Below are positions 15,612-22,539 of a stretch of 48,671 nucleotides of DNA, in pieces (the first letter of the stretch is position 1; the number at the start of each line of letters is the position of its first letter). Source of the stretch: Candidatus Roseilinea sp. Its GTDB lineage: Bacteria > Chloroflexota > Anaerolineae > J036 > Brachytrichaceae. The translations under genes and the position numbers were made by a program. The notes under the pieces were generated by a model. The model had not been told where the DNA came from and searched no databases. It was given only the letters and a program-made list of their open reading frames with translations. Location of the stretch: contig JANWYN010000144.1 in NCBI GenBank assembly GCA_025055235.1, positions 1 to 48,671 of the forward strand, given 5' to 3'.

Positions 15612-16526
15612 TCACACCGGCTTCAGCCGGCCGTTCTCCAGCATCGCGTTGCTCAAGATGCGCTTCTCGAAGTGCTGCTCCGGGTTGATCGAGGTCACAT
15701 GCACCATGACGTAGTGGCGCAGCGGCGTGGCGTTGATCTTCTTCACCAGCGTCTCCTCGACCTGGAAGATGCCGGCCGAGTTGCTCATGCGCACCTCGAT
15801 CTCCACCGGCATCTTGCTGCCGTTGGACGGCCGGATGTTCACCTCTTCGATGGCCAGGGCGGAAACGGCGTGGATGTCCAGCTTGCCCAGGTCGAACGGC
15901 ATGCGCGCGCGGCCTTTGGTCATGTCGCAGCCGTCGGCCACGGCCACCACGCTGCCCTCCATGAACAGCGGCGGCGGGTTCATGTCGTGGCATTGAATGG
16001 CCGACAGGATGAAGTCGCCGATCAGCGCCCGCTGTTCGTCATCGTCGTACAACTCGGCCAGCATATCGGCCAAGATCGGCTGGGCCAGGATCACGCTCAT
16101 TAGCTCATGCCCGACGCGATGCGTGGCGTTGCCGATGTCGTGTAACATCACGCCGGCGAGCGCGACCAGGCAAGCGTCGTCCACGTTGCCGGCGCCGGAC
16201 TTCACCACGTCCATCGGCACATTGGCCTCGATGAGCAGTTGCATGATCTGCATGGCGTACGACGCCGTGACGCGGGCGTGGATCGGCCCGTGGTCGTTGT
16301 AATTCAGCTTGCCCACGGTGGTGTAGTTCGACAGGTTCCAGTGGGCATCCACGCGCCGGTCGGAGATCAGCATCTCGTACATCTGCGCCGTGCGTGGGTA
16401 AGGGGCAGAGAGTTCGCGGATGGCGATGTCGGCGCGCATGGCCAGCTCGCCGTAGTCATCCGGCAGCGGCGTGTTCAGCTTGGCGCCATCGCGCGAGATC
16501 GGGTGAGGCAGGATGATGCGGGACAT
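15612..16526 (-). CDS. HD domain phosphohydrolase-like protein
   Basis: A 304-residue protein with the HD-superfamily metal site: an early His in NDHGPIHARV (about residue 79), the paired HD in GVMLHDIGNATH (about 128), and a distal Asp in VADGCDMTKGRARM (about 207). These indicate a metal-dependent phosphohydrolase, probably on a nucleotide or cyclic nucleotide. The C-terminal 80 residues form a separate beta-rich region (VEIEVRMSNSAGIFQVEETL) that could be regulatory. It ends 40 bases before the radical SAM start on the same strand. No specific substrate can be given. Confidence 0.8.
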   Translation of the reverse strand: MSRIILPHPISRDGAKLNTPLPDDYGELAMRADIAIRELSAPYPRTAQMYEMLISDRRVDAHWNLSNYTTVGKLNYNDHGPIHARVTASYAMQIMQLLIEANVPMDVVKSGAGNVDDACLVALAGVMLHDIGNATHRVGHELMSVILAQPILADMLAELYDDDEQRALIGDFILSAIQCHDMNPPPLFMEGSVVAVADGCDMTKGRARMPFDLGKLDIHAVSALAIEEVNIRPSNGSKMPVEIEVRMSNSAGIFQVEETLVKKINATPLRHYVMVHVTSINPEQHFEKRILSNAMLENGRLKPV

Positions 16527-16550
16527 CGTTGGGGGCAGGCGGCGCAGTGA

Positions 16551-16578
16551 GTGTCACGTGTCAAGTGACGCGTGACAC
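16551..16578. repeat. Hairpin between the HD and Cys-rich genes
   Basis: GTGTCACGTGTC and GACGCGTGACAC form a 12-bp stem with one G-T pair and a four-base loop. There is no T-run. It sits directly beside the heptamer array at 16584-16618. Confidence 0.5.
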
Positions 16579-16583
16579 GCCGT

Positions 16584-16618
16584 GCGTCTTGCGTCTTGCG
16601 TCGTGCGTCTTGCGCTCA
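16584..16618. repeat. Heptamer array, unit GCGTCTT, 5 units
   Basis: Units GCGTCTT, GCGTCTT, GCGTCGT, GCGTCTT, GCGCTCA; the last contains the stop codon (16616-16618) of the minus-strand 106-residue gene. The same family occurs at 77-132. Confidence 0.8.
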
Positions 16619-16936
16619 CGCGTTCTTCAAATACTCCTTCAACTCCTTGCGCGCTTCTTCCATTTTCTTCATCAGCGCTTCGTCGCTGCCCTTGAAGCCT
16701 TGCACCGTGCGGCGCGCGCATTGTGTGCAGCCCAGGCTGGCGCGGTAGCTGTCCAGGTCGCAGGTCAGGCAGTTGCCTAGCTTGATCATCATCAGCGAGA
16801 AGGCCAGCACATCCTCGCTGGTCTCCGGCGACTTGCTCAGCTTGTCAATCAGCTTGCGCCAGGCGACTCCGGGGCGCGCATCGCGAATCTCGGGAATCGA
16901 GCGGGCGGGAAAGAGAATCTCGCTGTCGGGATACAT
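16616..16936 (-). CDS. Small Cys-rich conserved-looking protein, function unknown
   Basis: A 106-residue cytosolic protein with no recognised family. The central part has four cysteines arranged CLTC (about 56-59) and CTQC (about 70-73), compatible with a zinc or Fe-S site, flanked by a hydrophobic helix (LAFSLMMIKLG) and ending in a charged Lys/Glu-rich helix (MKKMEEARKELKEYLK) that could be coiled coil. The start is the ATG at 16936. Codon use matches the neighbours, and the protein looks real rather than spurious. It heads the minus-strand run HD hydrolase - radical SAM and is divergent from the glycosyltransferase. Confidence 0.65.
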   Translation of the reverse strand: MYPDSEILFPARSIPEIRDARPGVAWRKLIDKLSKSPETSEDVLAFSLMMIKLGNCLTCDLDSYRASLGCTQCARRTVQGFKGSDEALMKKMEEARKELKEYLKNA

Positions 16937-17091
16937 GGCTCGTTTGGATCGTATTTCCGGGTCGGCGTATGTGTCGAATCATAGCACCTCGCTGCTGTAT
17001 GAGAAGGCGTCTTCAACTCCCGCTCGCTCTTTACGTGCCTTTTGTCTAGGCATGCAACCAACCCAAGCGTTCTAACCGTTTTCTGGCCGCA

Positions 17092-17100
17092 TGCTAATAT
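17092..17100 (+). promoter_or_regulatory. Extended -10 element before the solute-synthesis genes
   Basis: TGCTAATAT fits the extended -10 form TGnTAnnaT, 33 bases before the ATG of the GT4 gene. No convincing -35 is seen. Confidence 0.3.
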
Positions 17101-17132
17101 TGAGCGCGATCCATTCTTCGAGCCGATCTTCC

Positions 17133-18386
17133 ATGCACATCGCCCTCTTACATTACTCGGCGCCGCCCGTCGTCGGGGGCGTCGAAAGCGTGATCGCGCA
17201 TCAGGCGCGCTGTCTGGCGGCCATCGGGCACGACGTGCGCATCCTCGCCGCGCGCGGCGAGCAGACCGACCCTCAGGTGCGCTTCGTGCGCATCCCGCTG
17301 GCCGACTCGCGCGATGCGCGCGTGCTGCGCGTGAAGGAGCAGTTGGATCGCGGCGAGGTCACAGAAGAATTCGCAGCGCTGCGCGACGATTTGAGGCGTG
17401 AACTCGAACATGCGCTGACAGGGATTGATGTGCTGATCGCGCACAACGTCTGCTCGCTCAACAAGAACCTCGCGCTCACCGCCGCGCTGCATGACCTCTT
17501 CAACTCACCCGCCAGCTCAACCCTCACCCCCCACCGCGCAAAACTCATTCTGTGGCATCACGACCTGGCCTGGACGACGCCGCGCTATCTGCCCGAGCTG
17601 CACGACGGCTACCCGTGGGATCTGTTGCGCACGGCCTGGCCGGGCGTGAGGCAAGTGGTGGTGTCGGAGCTGCGCCGGGAGGAGCTGGCCGGCTTAATGG
17701 GAATTTCACCGGAGGCGATTAGCGTTGTGCCAAATGGTTTAGACCTGGCGCGCTTTCACAAGCTTGAGGAACAGACGCAGGCGTTCGCGCAGCACATGCG
17801 CCTGACGCAGGCCGATCTCATCCTGCTGTTGCCGGTGCGCGTGACGCCGCGCAAGAACATCGAGCTGGCGCTGCGCACGCTGGCCGAATTGCGGCGCACC
17901 TTTCGTCGGCCGGTGCTCATCGTCACCGGCCCACTCGGCCCGCACAACGTCAAGAACGTAGAGTACTTCGAAACGCTCAAGGCGATCCGCGCCGAGTTGG
18001 CACTCGAGGACGCCGCGTACTTCCTGGCAGAGCTGAGCGGTCACTTCCTGCCGGACGAGGTGATCGCCGACTGCTACCGCCTGGCCGACGCGCTGTTCTT
18101 CCCCAGCCGGGAAGAGGGGTTCGGTCTGCCGATGCTGGAGGCGGCGATGAGCCACCTGCCGATCTTCTGCAGCGACATTGCCCCGTTGCGCGCGCTGGGC
18201 AACGACGACGCCTATTACTTTTCGCCGGACGCAGACCCGCGCGCGCTGGCCGCGGCGATCACCGAACGCCTGCTCGGCGATGCCGCCTTTCGCAACGCCA
18301 GCCGTGTGCGCAGCCGGTTCACGTGGGAGCAGGTGTGTGCGCGGCACATCGTCCCCCTGCTACAAGCGACCGTACAGGCGAGATGA
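17133..18386 (+). CDS. Glycosyltransferase family 4 (possible mannosylglucosylglycerate synthesis)
   Basis: A 417-residue GT-B glycosyltransferase starting at ATG 17133 (MHIALLHYSAPPVVGGVESV), with the N-terminal acceptor-binding GGVE loop, the linker VVPNGLDLARFH (about 202-213), the nucleotide-sugar domain LLLPVRVTPRKNIELALRT and the family-4 E-x7-E motif in PSREEGFGLPMLEAAM (about 328-343). Its stop overlaps the GpgS-fusion start as ATGA, followed by a histidine phosphatase. In MggA pathways a GT4 enzyme adds mannose to glucosyl-3-phosphoglycerate, so this enzyme may make mannosylglucosylglycerate; this is an inference from context. An insertion around 17497-17545 (FNSPASSTLTPHRAKLIL) looks repeat-derived. 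Confidence 0.85.
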   Translation: MHIALLHYSAPPVVGGVESVIAHQARCLAAIGHDVRILAARGEQTDPQVRFVRIPLADSRDARVLRVKEQLDRGEVTEEFAALRDDLRRELEHALTGIDVLIAHNVCSLNKNLALTAALHDLFNSPASSTLTPHRAKLILWHHDLAWTTPRYLPELHDGYPWDLLRTAWPGVRQVVVSELRREELAGLMGISPEAISVVPNGLDLARFHKLEEQTQAFAQHMRLTQADLILLLPVRVTPRKNIELALRTLAELRRTFRRPVLIVTGPLGPHNVKNVEYFETLKAIRAELALEDAAYFLAELSGHFLPDEVIADCYRLADALFFPSREEGFGLPMLEAAMSHLPIFCSDIAPLRALGNDDAYYFSPDADPRALAAAITERLLGDAAFRNASRVRSRFTWEQVCARHIVPLLQATVQAR

Positions 18387-20227
18387 ACAAGAAGATGCTT
18401 TTCGCGTCGCTGCGCCGCGTCCTCGTGCCGGTGGTGCACGGGTGCAGCGACGACTCGGCGCTGAAGCTGGCTCAGGCGCTCGCGCCGGAAGTGGTGCTGG
18501 TGGGCATCGTGCGCCTGCCGGACGACGGATCGCTCAGCGCCGGCGCGAGCAAGGCGCAAGAGCTGCGCAAGCTGCTGCGCAAGCTGGGCCGCGGCGAACA
18601 GGTGCGCGCCCGCTCGCAGGTGCTGGTGACCAGCGAGCCGTGGCCGGAGCTGCAACGCGTCATCCAAATCGAAGACCCCGACCTGTTGTTGCTGGAGTAC
18701 GCGGAGCAGCTCGCGCACCTGGGCCTCTCGCCCAACGATGTGCTCAGCCGCCCGCCCTGCGACATCGGCCTGGTGCGCGGGCCGGTGCAATCGTTGGAGC
18801 GCGTGCTGGTGCCGGTGCGCGGTGGCCCATCGGCAGAATTAGCCTTGCGCATCGGCCTCAACCTCGCGCCCAAAGCGCTGGACGCGCTGCACATCCGGCT
18901 GAGGGGCGACGCTAACTCGAACGCGCCGTTCCAGGCCATCGAGCGCGTGTTGCAGCACATGCCCGAGGTGAGGCTGCAATCGGCCCTCACCGACGACACG
19001 GCCAAGACCATCCTCGACCACGTGCACAAAACGAAGGCCGACCTGGTCATCCTCGGCGCGTCGGCGCGCCCGGCGCAAACCAGCACGGCGCTCGGCCCGG
19101 TCGCCGAGCGGGTGATCTCAGATGTGACCTCGGCGGTCGTCGTTGTGAAGACGCGCCGCCCGGCGCCGGCGTCGTTCGCCGATGAGCGCGTGGGTGCCGG
19201 CGCGATCTCGCTGCTGGTGGACAAGTGGTTCGCCCAGAACACCTTCCAGGCCGATGAGTTTGCCGACCTCGAGCAACTGGTCGAGTTGAAGCGGGAGCAA
19301 GGCGTCACCATCAGCCTGGCGCTGCCGGCCTTGAACGAGGAGGCGACAGTCGGCAAAGTCATCCGCACCGTGAAGCGCGCCTTGATGGACGAAACGCCGC
19401 TGCTGGATGAGATCGTGTTGATTGATTCGAACTCCACGGATCGCACGCGCCAGATCGCGCGCAAAGCGGGCATTCCCGTCTACATTCATCAAGACCTGTT
19501 GCCCGAACACGGCGCGCGCCGGGGCAAGGGCGAGGCGTTGTGGAAGAGCCTGTTCGTCACGCGGGGCGACATCGTGGCCTGGATTGACACCGACATCGTC
19601 AACATCCATCCGCGCTTCGTCTACGGGATCATCGGGCCGATGCTGCTCAACCGCGACATCCAGTTCGTCAAGGGCTTCTACCGCCGGCCGCTGCGGGTGG
19701 GCGACAAGCTCCAGGCCGCCGGCGGCGGGCGCGTGACCGAGCTGACCGCGCGACCGCTCATCAACCTGTTCTATCCCGAGCTGTCCGGCGTGATCCAGCC
19801 GCTATCGGGCGAATACGGCGGGCGGCGCAGCGCGCTCGAACGATGCGCGTTCACCTCCGGCTACGGCGTGGAGACCAGCTTGCTGATTGACATCTACGAG
19901 CTGTTCGGCCTGTCGGCCATCGCGCAGGTGGACTTGCTGGAACGCATCCATCACAACCAGACGCTCGAAGCGCTGAGCAAGATGTCGTTCGCCATCATCC
20001 AGACGGTGATGCGCAAGCTGGAGCGGCACTACGAGCGCGCCTTCATCGCCGACGTGAACAAGACCATGAAGCTGATTCGCTACGAGGCCGGCGGCTATTA
20101 CCTGGAACTGGAAGAGATCGCCGAGCTGGAGCGCCCGCCGATGATCGAGGTGCCCGAGTATGTCGCCAGCCGCGCAGGTAAACAATCCGACGCCTCGCGC
20201 CCGCCTGCTTCAGCCGGTCGCGGGTGA
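18383..20227 (+). CDS. gpgS: Tandem universal-stress-protein domains fused to glucosyl-3-phosphoglycerate synthase
   Basis: A 614-residue fusion. Residues about 10-135 and 138-268 are two universal-stress-protein-like domains (RRVLVPVVHGCSDD; ERVLVPVRGGPSAELALRIG ... LVILGASARP). Residues about 300-590 are a GT-A, family-81-type glucosyl-3-phosphoglycerate synthase: ISLALPALNEEATVGKVIR, LIDSNSTDRT, GKGEALWKSL, WIDTDIVNIHPRFVYG (metal-binding DTD), and GYGVETSLLIDIYE. It transfers glucose from a nucleotide sugar to 3-phosphoglycerate, the first step to the compatible solute glucosylglycerate. The usual enzyme is about 320 residues, so the N-terminal half is extra. The start is ATG 18383, overlapping the previous stop; the tail after 590 is low-complexity. 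Confidence 0.93.
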   Translation: MNKKMLFASLRRVLVPVVHGCSDDSALKLAQALAPEVVLVGIVRLPDDGSLSAGASKAQELRKLLRKLGRGEQVRARSQVLVTSEPWPELQRVIQIEDPDLLLLEYAEQLAHLGLSPNDVLSRPPCDIGLVRGPVQSLERVLVPVRGGPSAELALRIGLNLAPKALDALHIRLRGDANSNAPFQAIERVLQHMPEVRLQSALTDDTAKTILDHVHKTKADLVILGASARPAQTSTALGPVAERVISDVTSAVVVVKTRRPAPASFADERVGAGAISLLVDKWFAQNTFQADEFADLEQLVELKREQGVTISLALPALNEEATVGKVIRTVKRALMDETPLLDEIVLIDSNSTDRTRQIARKAGIPVYIHQDLLPEHGARRGKGEALWKSLFVTRGDIVAWIDTDIVNIHPRFVYGIIGPMLLNRDIQFVKGFYRRPLRVGDKLQAAGGGRVTELTARPLINLFYPELSGVIQPLSGEYGGRRSALERCAFTSGYGVETSLLIDIYELFGLSAIAQVDLLERIHHNQTLEALSKMSFAIIQTVMRKLERHYERAFIADVNKTMKLIRYEAGGYYLELEEIAELERPPMIEVPEYVASRAGKQSDASRPPASAGRG

Positions 20228-20230
20228 CCT

Positions 20231-20809
20231 ATGGCACAGATCTGGCTCATCCGCCACGGCCAAACCGACTGGAACGTGCAAGGGCGCTGGCAAGGGCAGA
20301 CGCCGGACGCGCCGCCGCTCAACGCGACCGGCGTGGCCCAGGCGCATGCGCTGGCCGAAACGCTTGCGCAGCACGCCGAACAAGCCGCGTTTCAAGCCCT
20401 CTACAGCAGCGACCTGCTTCGCGCGCGCCAGACGGCGGAGATCATCGCGCTGCGCCTGCGGCTGCCGGTGCGCCTCGACCCGCGCTTGCGCGAAGTGAAC
20501 CTGGGCGCGTGGGAGGGCATGCTGGGCGAAGACGTCGCCCTGCGCTACGTGGCCGAGTTGGACGAGCGCAAACGCAACCCGGTGCACTCGCGGCCGCCGC
20601 AGGGCGAGACCGTGTTCGAGCTGGCCGCGCGCGTCGGCCAGGCGCTGGACGACATCGCGCGGGCACATCCGAACGGGAACGTCCTCGTCGTCTCGCACGG
20701 CCTGGCGATCGCGACCGCGCTGTGCATGGCCAACGGGACGCTGCTGGACCAGGTCTTCGCTCACATGCCGGATAACGCTGCGCTGCACGTGATCGCCTGG
20801 CGGAGTTAG
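20231..20809 (+). CDS. Histidine phosphatase family protein (probable solute-pathway phosphatase, GpgP-like)
   Basis: A 192-residue phosphoglycerate-mutase-like phosphatase. Catalytic features are intact: LIRHGQTDWN (phospho-His, residue 8), SSDLLRARQTAE (Arg of the second motif), LREVNLGAWEG (acid/base Glu) and VLVVSHGLAI (second His, about residue 154). It begins three bases after the gpgS-fusion stop. In actinobacteria the dephosphorylation of glucosyl-3-phosphoglycerate is done by a member of this family, so by position it is probably the second-step phosphatase. An alpha-ribazole or general phosphatase role cannot be excluded from sequence alone. Confidence 0.88.
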   Translation: MAQIWLIRHGQTDWNVQGRWQGQTPDAPPLNATGVAQAHALAETLAQHAEQAAFQALYSSDLLRARQTAEIIALRLRLPVRLDPRLREVNLGAWEGMLGEDVALRYVAELDERKRNPVHSRPPQGETVFELAARVGQALDDIARAHPNGNVLVVSHGLAIATALCMANGTLLDQVFAHMPDNAALHVIAWRS

Positions 20810-20852
20810 CCGACTTTCCATACAACGGGAGGAATCTTTCAACGAGCACACC

Positions 20853-21923
20853 ATGGCCAAAACACTCAAAGTCGCCGTAATCGGTGTGGGCGGCATCGCG
20901 CGCCTGCACATGCCCGGCTGGGAAGCGTCGGAGCACGCCGAGGTCGTCGCCGGCGCGGACGTGGATCCGGTCGTCCTGGCCGAGTGGGGCGTCAAACACA
21001 ACATCAAGAAGCTCACCACCGACGTGCGCGAGATCTTCGCCGACCCGGACATTGACATCGTGGACTTGTGCGTGCCGAACATGCATCACGCGCCGCTCGC
21101 CATCGCCGCGCTCGACGCCGGCAAGCACGTGCTGTGCGAGAAGCCGCTCGCGCCGACGCCCGGCGAGATCCGGCGCATGATCGAGGCGCGCGACCGATCC
21201 GGCAAGCTGCTGATGACCGCGCAGCACTTTCGCTTCGCCGGCGTATCGCAGGCGATGAAGCGCGAGATCGAGCGCGGTGTGCTGGGCGAGATCTACCACG
21301 CCCGCAGTTGGATGTTGCGGCGCGCCTACATGGTGCCGCGCACGTCGTTCACCACCAAGGCGCAGGCCGGCGGCGGGCCGTGCATTGACATCGGCGTGCA
21401 CGTGCTCGACCTGACGCTGTGGCTGATGGGCCAGCCGGCGCCGGTGACGGTGAGCGGCGTGGCCCGGCAAACGCTGGCCAATCGCCGGCCGATCTTCTCG
21501 ACGTGGCGCCTGCACCAAAACCTGCCGATGCCCAAGGACTTCGACGTCGAAGACTTCGCCGCTGCGTTCGTGCGCTTCGACACCGGCGCGACGATGGTGC
21601 TGGAGGTGAGCTGGTTCATGCACCACGACACCGAGGTCGAGGACATGCAGATCTGGCTCTACGGCGTGGATGGCGGCTGCCACTGGCCGAAGGCCCAGTT
21701 CCTGAGCACCGACTACGCGACGCGCCAGTTCTACAACACGCAGCTCAAGCTGACGCAGGACGCGATGGAGCCGCACGCGCTGGAGTGCGTCGCCTTCGCC
21801 CGCGCCGTGGCCGAGGGCGCGCCGTCGCCGGTGCCGCCGGAGGACTCGCTCAAGGTGATCGCCATCCTCGACGGCATCTACCGCAGCCAGCGCGAGGGCC
21901 GCGAAGTGCGCATCGAGTTGTGA
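20853..21923 (+). CDS. Gfo/Idh/MocA family oxidoreductase
   Basis: A 356-residue NAD(P)-dependent oxidoreductase. It starts MAKTLKVAVIGVGGIARLHM with the GxGxxA dinucleotide motif, followed by the family signature CEKPLAPTPGEIRRM (about 95-109; Lys-Pro) and the C-terminal alpha/beta domain with GGGPCIDIGVHVLDLTLWLMG (about 173-193), where the Asp and His form the catalytic set. It probably oxidises or reduces a sugar, inositol or related polyol. It lies 43 bases after the phosphatase on the same strand and may be the last gene of that operon, though a role in solute synthesis is not implied. Confidence 0.9.
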   Translation: MAKTLKVAVIGVGGIARLHMPGWEASEHAEVVAGADVDPVVLAEWGVKHNIKKLTTDVREIFADPDIDIVDLCVPNMHHAPLAIAALDAGKHVLCEKPLAPTPGEIRRMIEARDRSGKLLMTAQHFRFAGVSQAMKREIERGVLGEIYHARSWMLRRAYMVPRTSFTTKAQAGGGPCIDIGVHVLDLTLWLMGQPAPVTVSGVARQTLANRRPIFSTWRLHQNLPMPKDFDVEDFAAAFVRFDTGATMVLEVSWFMHHDTEVEDMQIWLYGVDGGCHWPKAQFLSTDYATRQFYNTQLKLTQDAMEPHALECVAFARAVAEGAPSPVPPEDSLKVIAILDGIYRSQREGREVRIEL

Positions 21924-22005
21924 GTTCTGCTGCTGGCCGGCGACTGAAGTCGCGGCCAACCCGTAGCGAAGCCGACTTTGCGTCGGCTTCGTCGAGCAGC
22001 GTCGA

Positions 22006-22042
22006 GCAGCGCCTAACGCGCTTGTAGCGCGTTAGGCGCTGC
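22006..22042. repeat. 16-bp perfect hairpin, copy 1
   Basis: Arms GCAGCGCCTAACGCGC and GCGCGTTAGGCGCTGC around loop TTGTA. The same hairpin recurs at 22241-22277. It has no T-run, so it is not a canonical terminator. Confidence 0.9.
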
Positions 22043-22240
22043 CATACCGCTGGCTTGGCACGTGTCGCGTGCGGGCTACATATCGCGCGCATCCGCCCAG
22101 GCGTGAACGCCCGGGCTGAGCAAGCGGGCGGTGCGCCGTGCGCCGTCGGTAGGCGCGGGCTTCATGCCGCGCGCTCGCTGGCCGGCGACTGAAGTCGCGG
22201 CCAACCCACAGCGAAGCCGACCTTGCGTCGGCTTTGTCGA

Positions 22241-22277
22241 GCAGCGCCTAACGCGCTTGTAGCGCGTTAGGCGCTGC
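22241..22277. repeat. 16-bp perfect hairpin, copy 2
   Basis: Second copy of the hairpin at 22006-22042, within the second unit of the large tandem repeat. Confidence 0.9.
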
Positions 22278-22539
22278 CGTATCGGGTCGTCACGTGTAGT
22301 GCGCGTGATGGAATCTGCTGCACCCTGCCCAGGCGTAAACGCCCGGGCTGAGCAAGCGGGCGGTGCGCCGTGCGCCGCTGGTAGGCGTGGGCTTCATGCC
22401 CGCGCGCTCCGCTGGCCGGCGACTGAAGTCGCGGCCGTATCAGGTCGGCTTCGTCAGGTGTCGCGCGCGATTCACCCGCCGCGTGGCGATTACAATCGCA
22501 ACCGTCAGCAATCGCTTCGTGAGCACCTGTCGAACGCGC

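Larger units (their letters stand above)
21932..22440. repeat. Intergenic block of 2.1 copies of a roughly 240-bp tandem repeat with strong hairpins
   Basis: The gap of about 600 bases before the penicillin-binding-protein gene has no credible gene. GCTGGCCGGCGACTGAAGTC begins at 21932, 22177 and 22411, giving a period near 240 bases. Each full unit carries a GAAGCCGAC/GTCGGCTTC-type stem and a perfect 16-bp hairpin with loop TTGTA (22006-22042; near-identical copy 22241-22277), then a GC-rich CGCCCGGGCTGAGCAAGCGG stretch. Confidence 0.9.
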
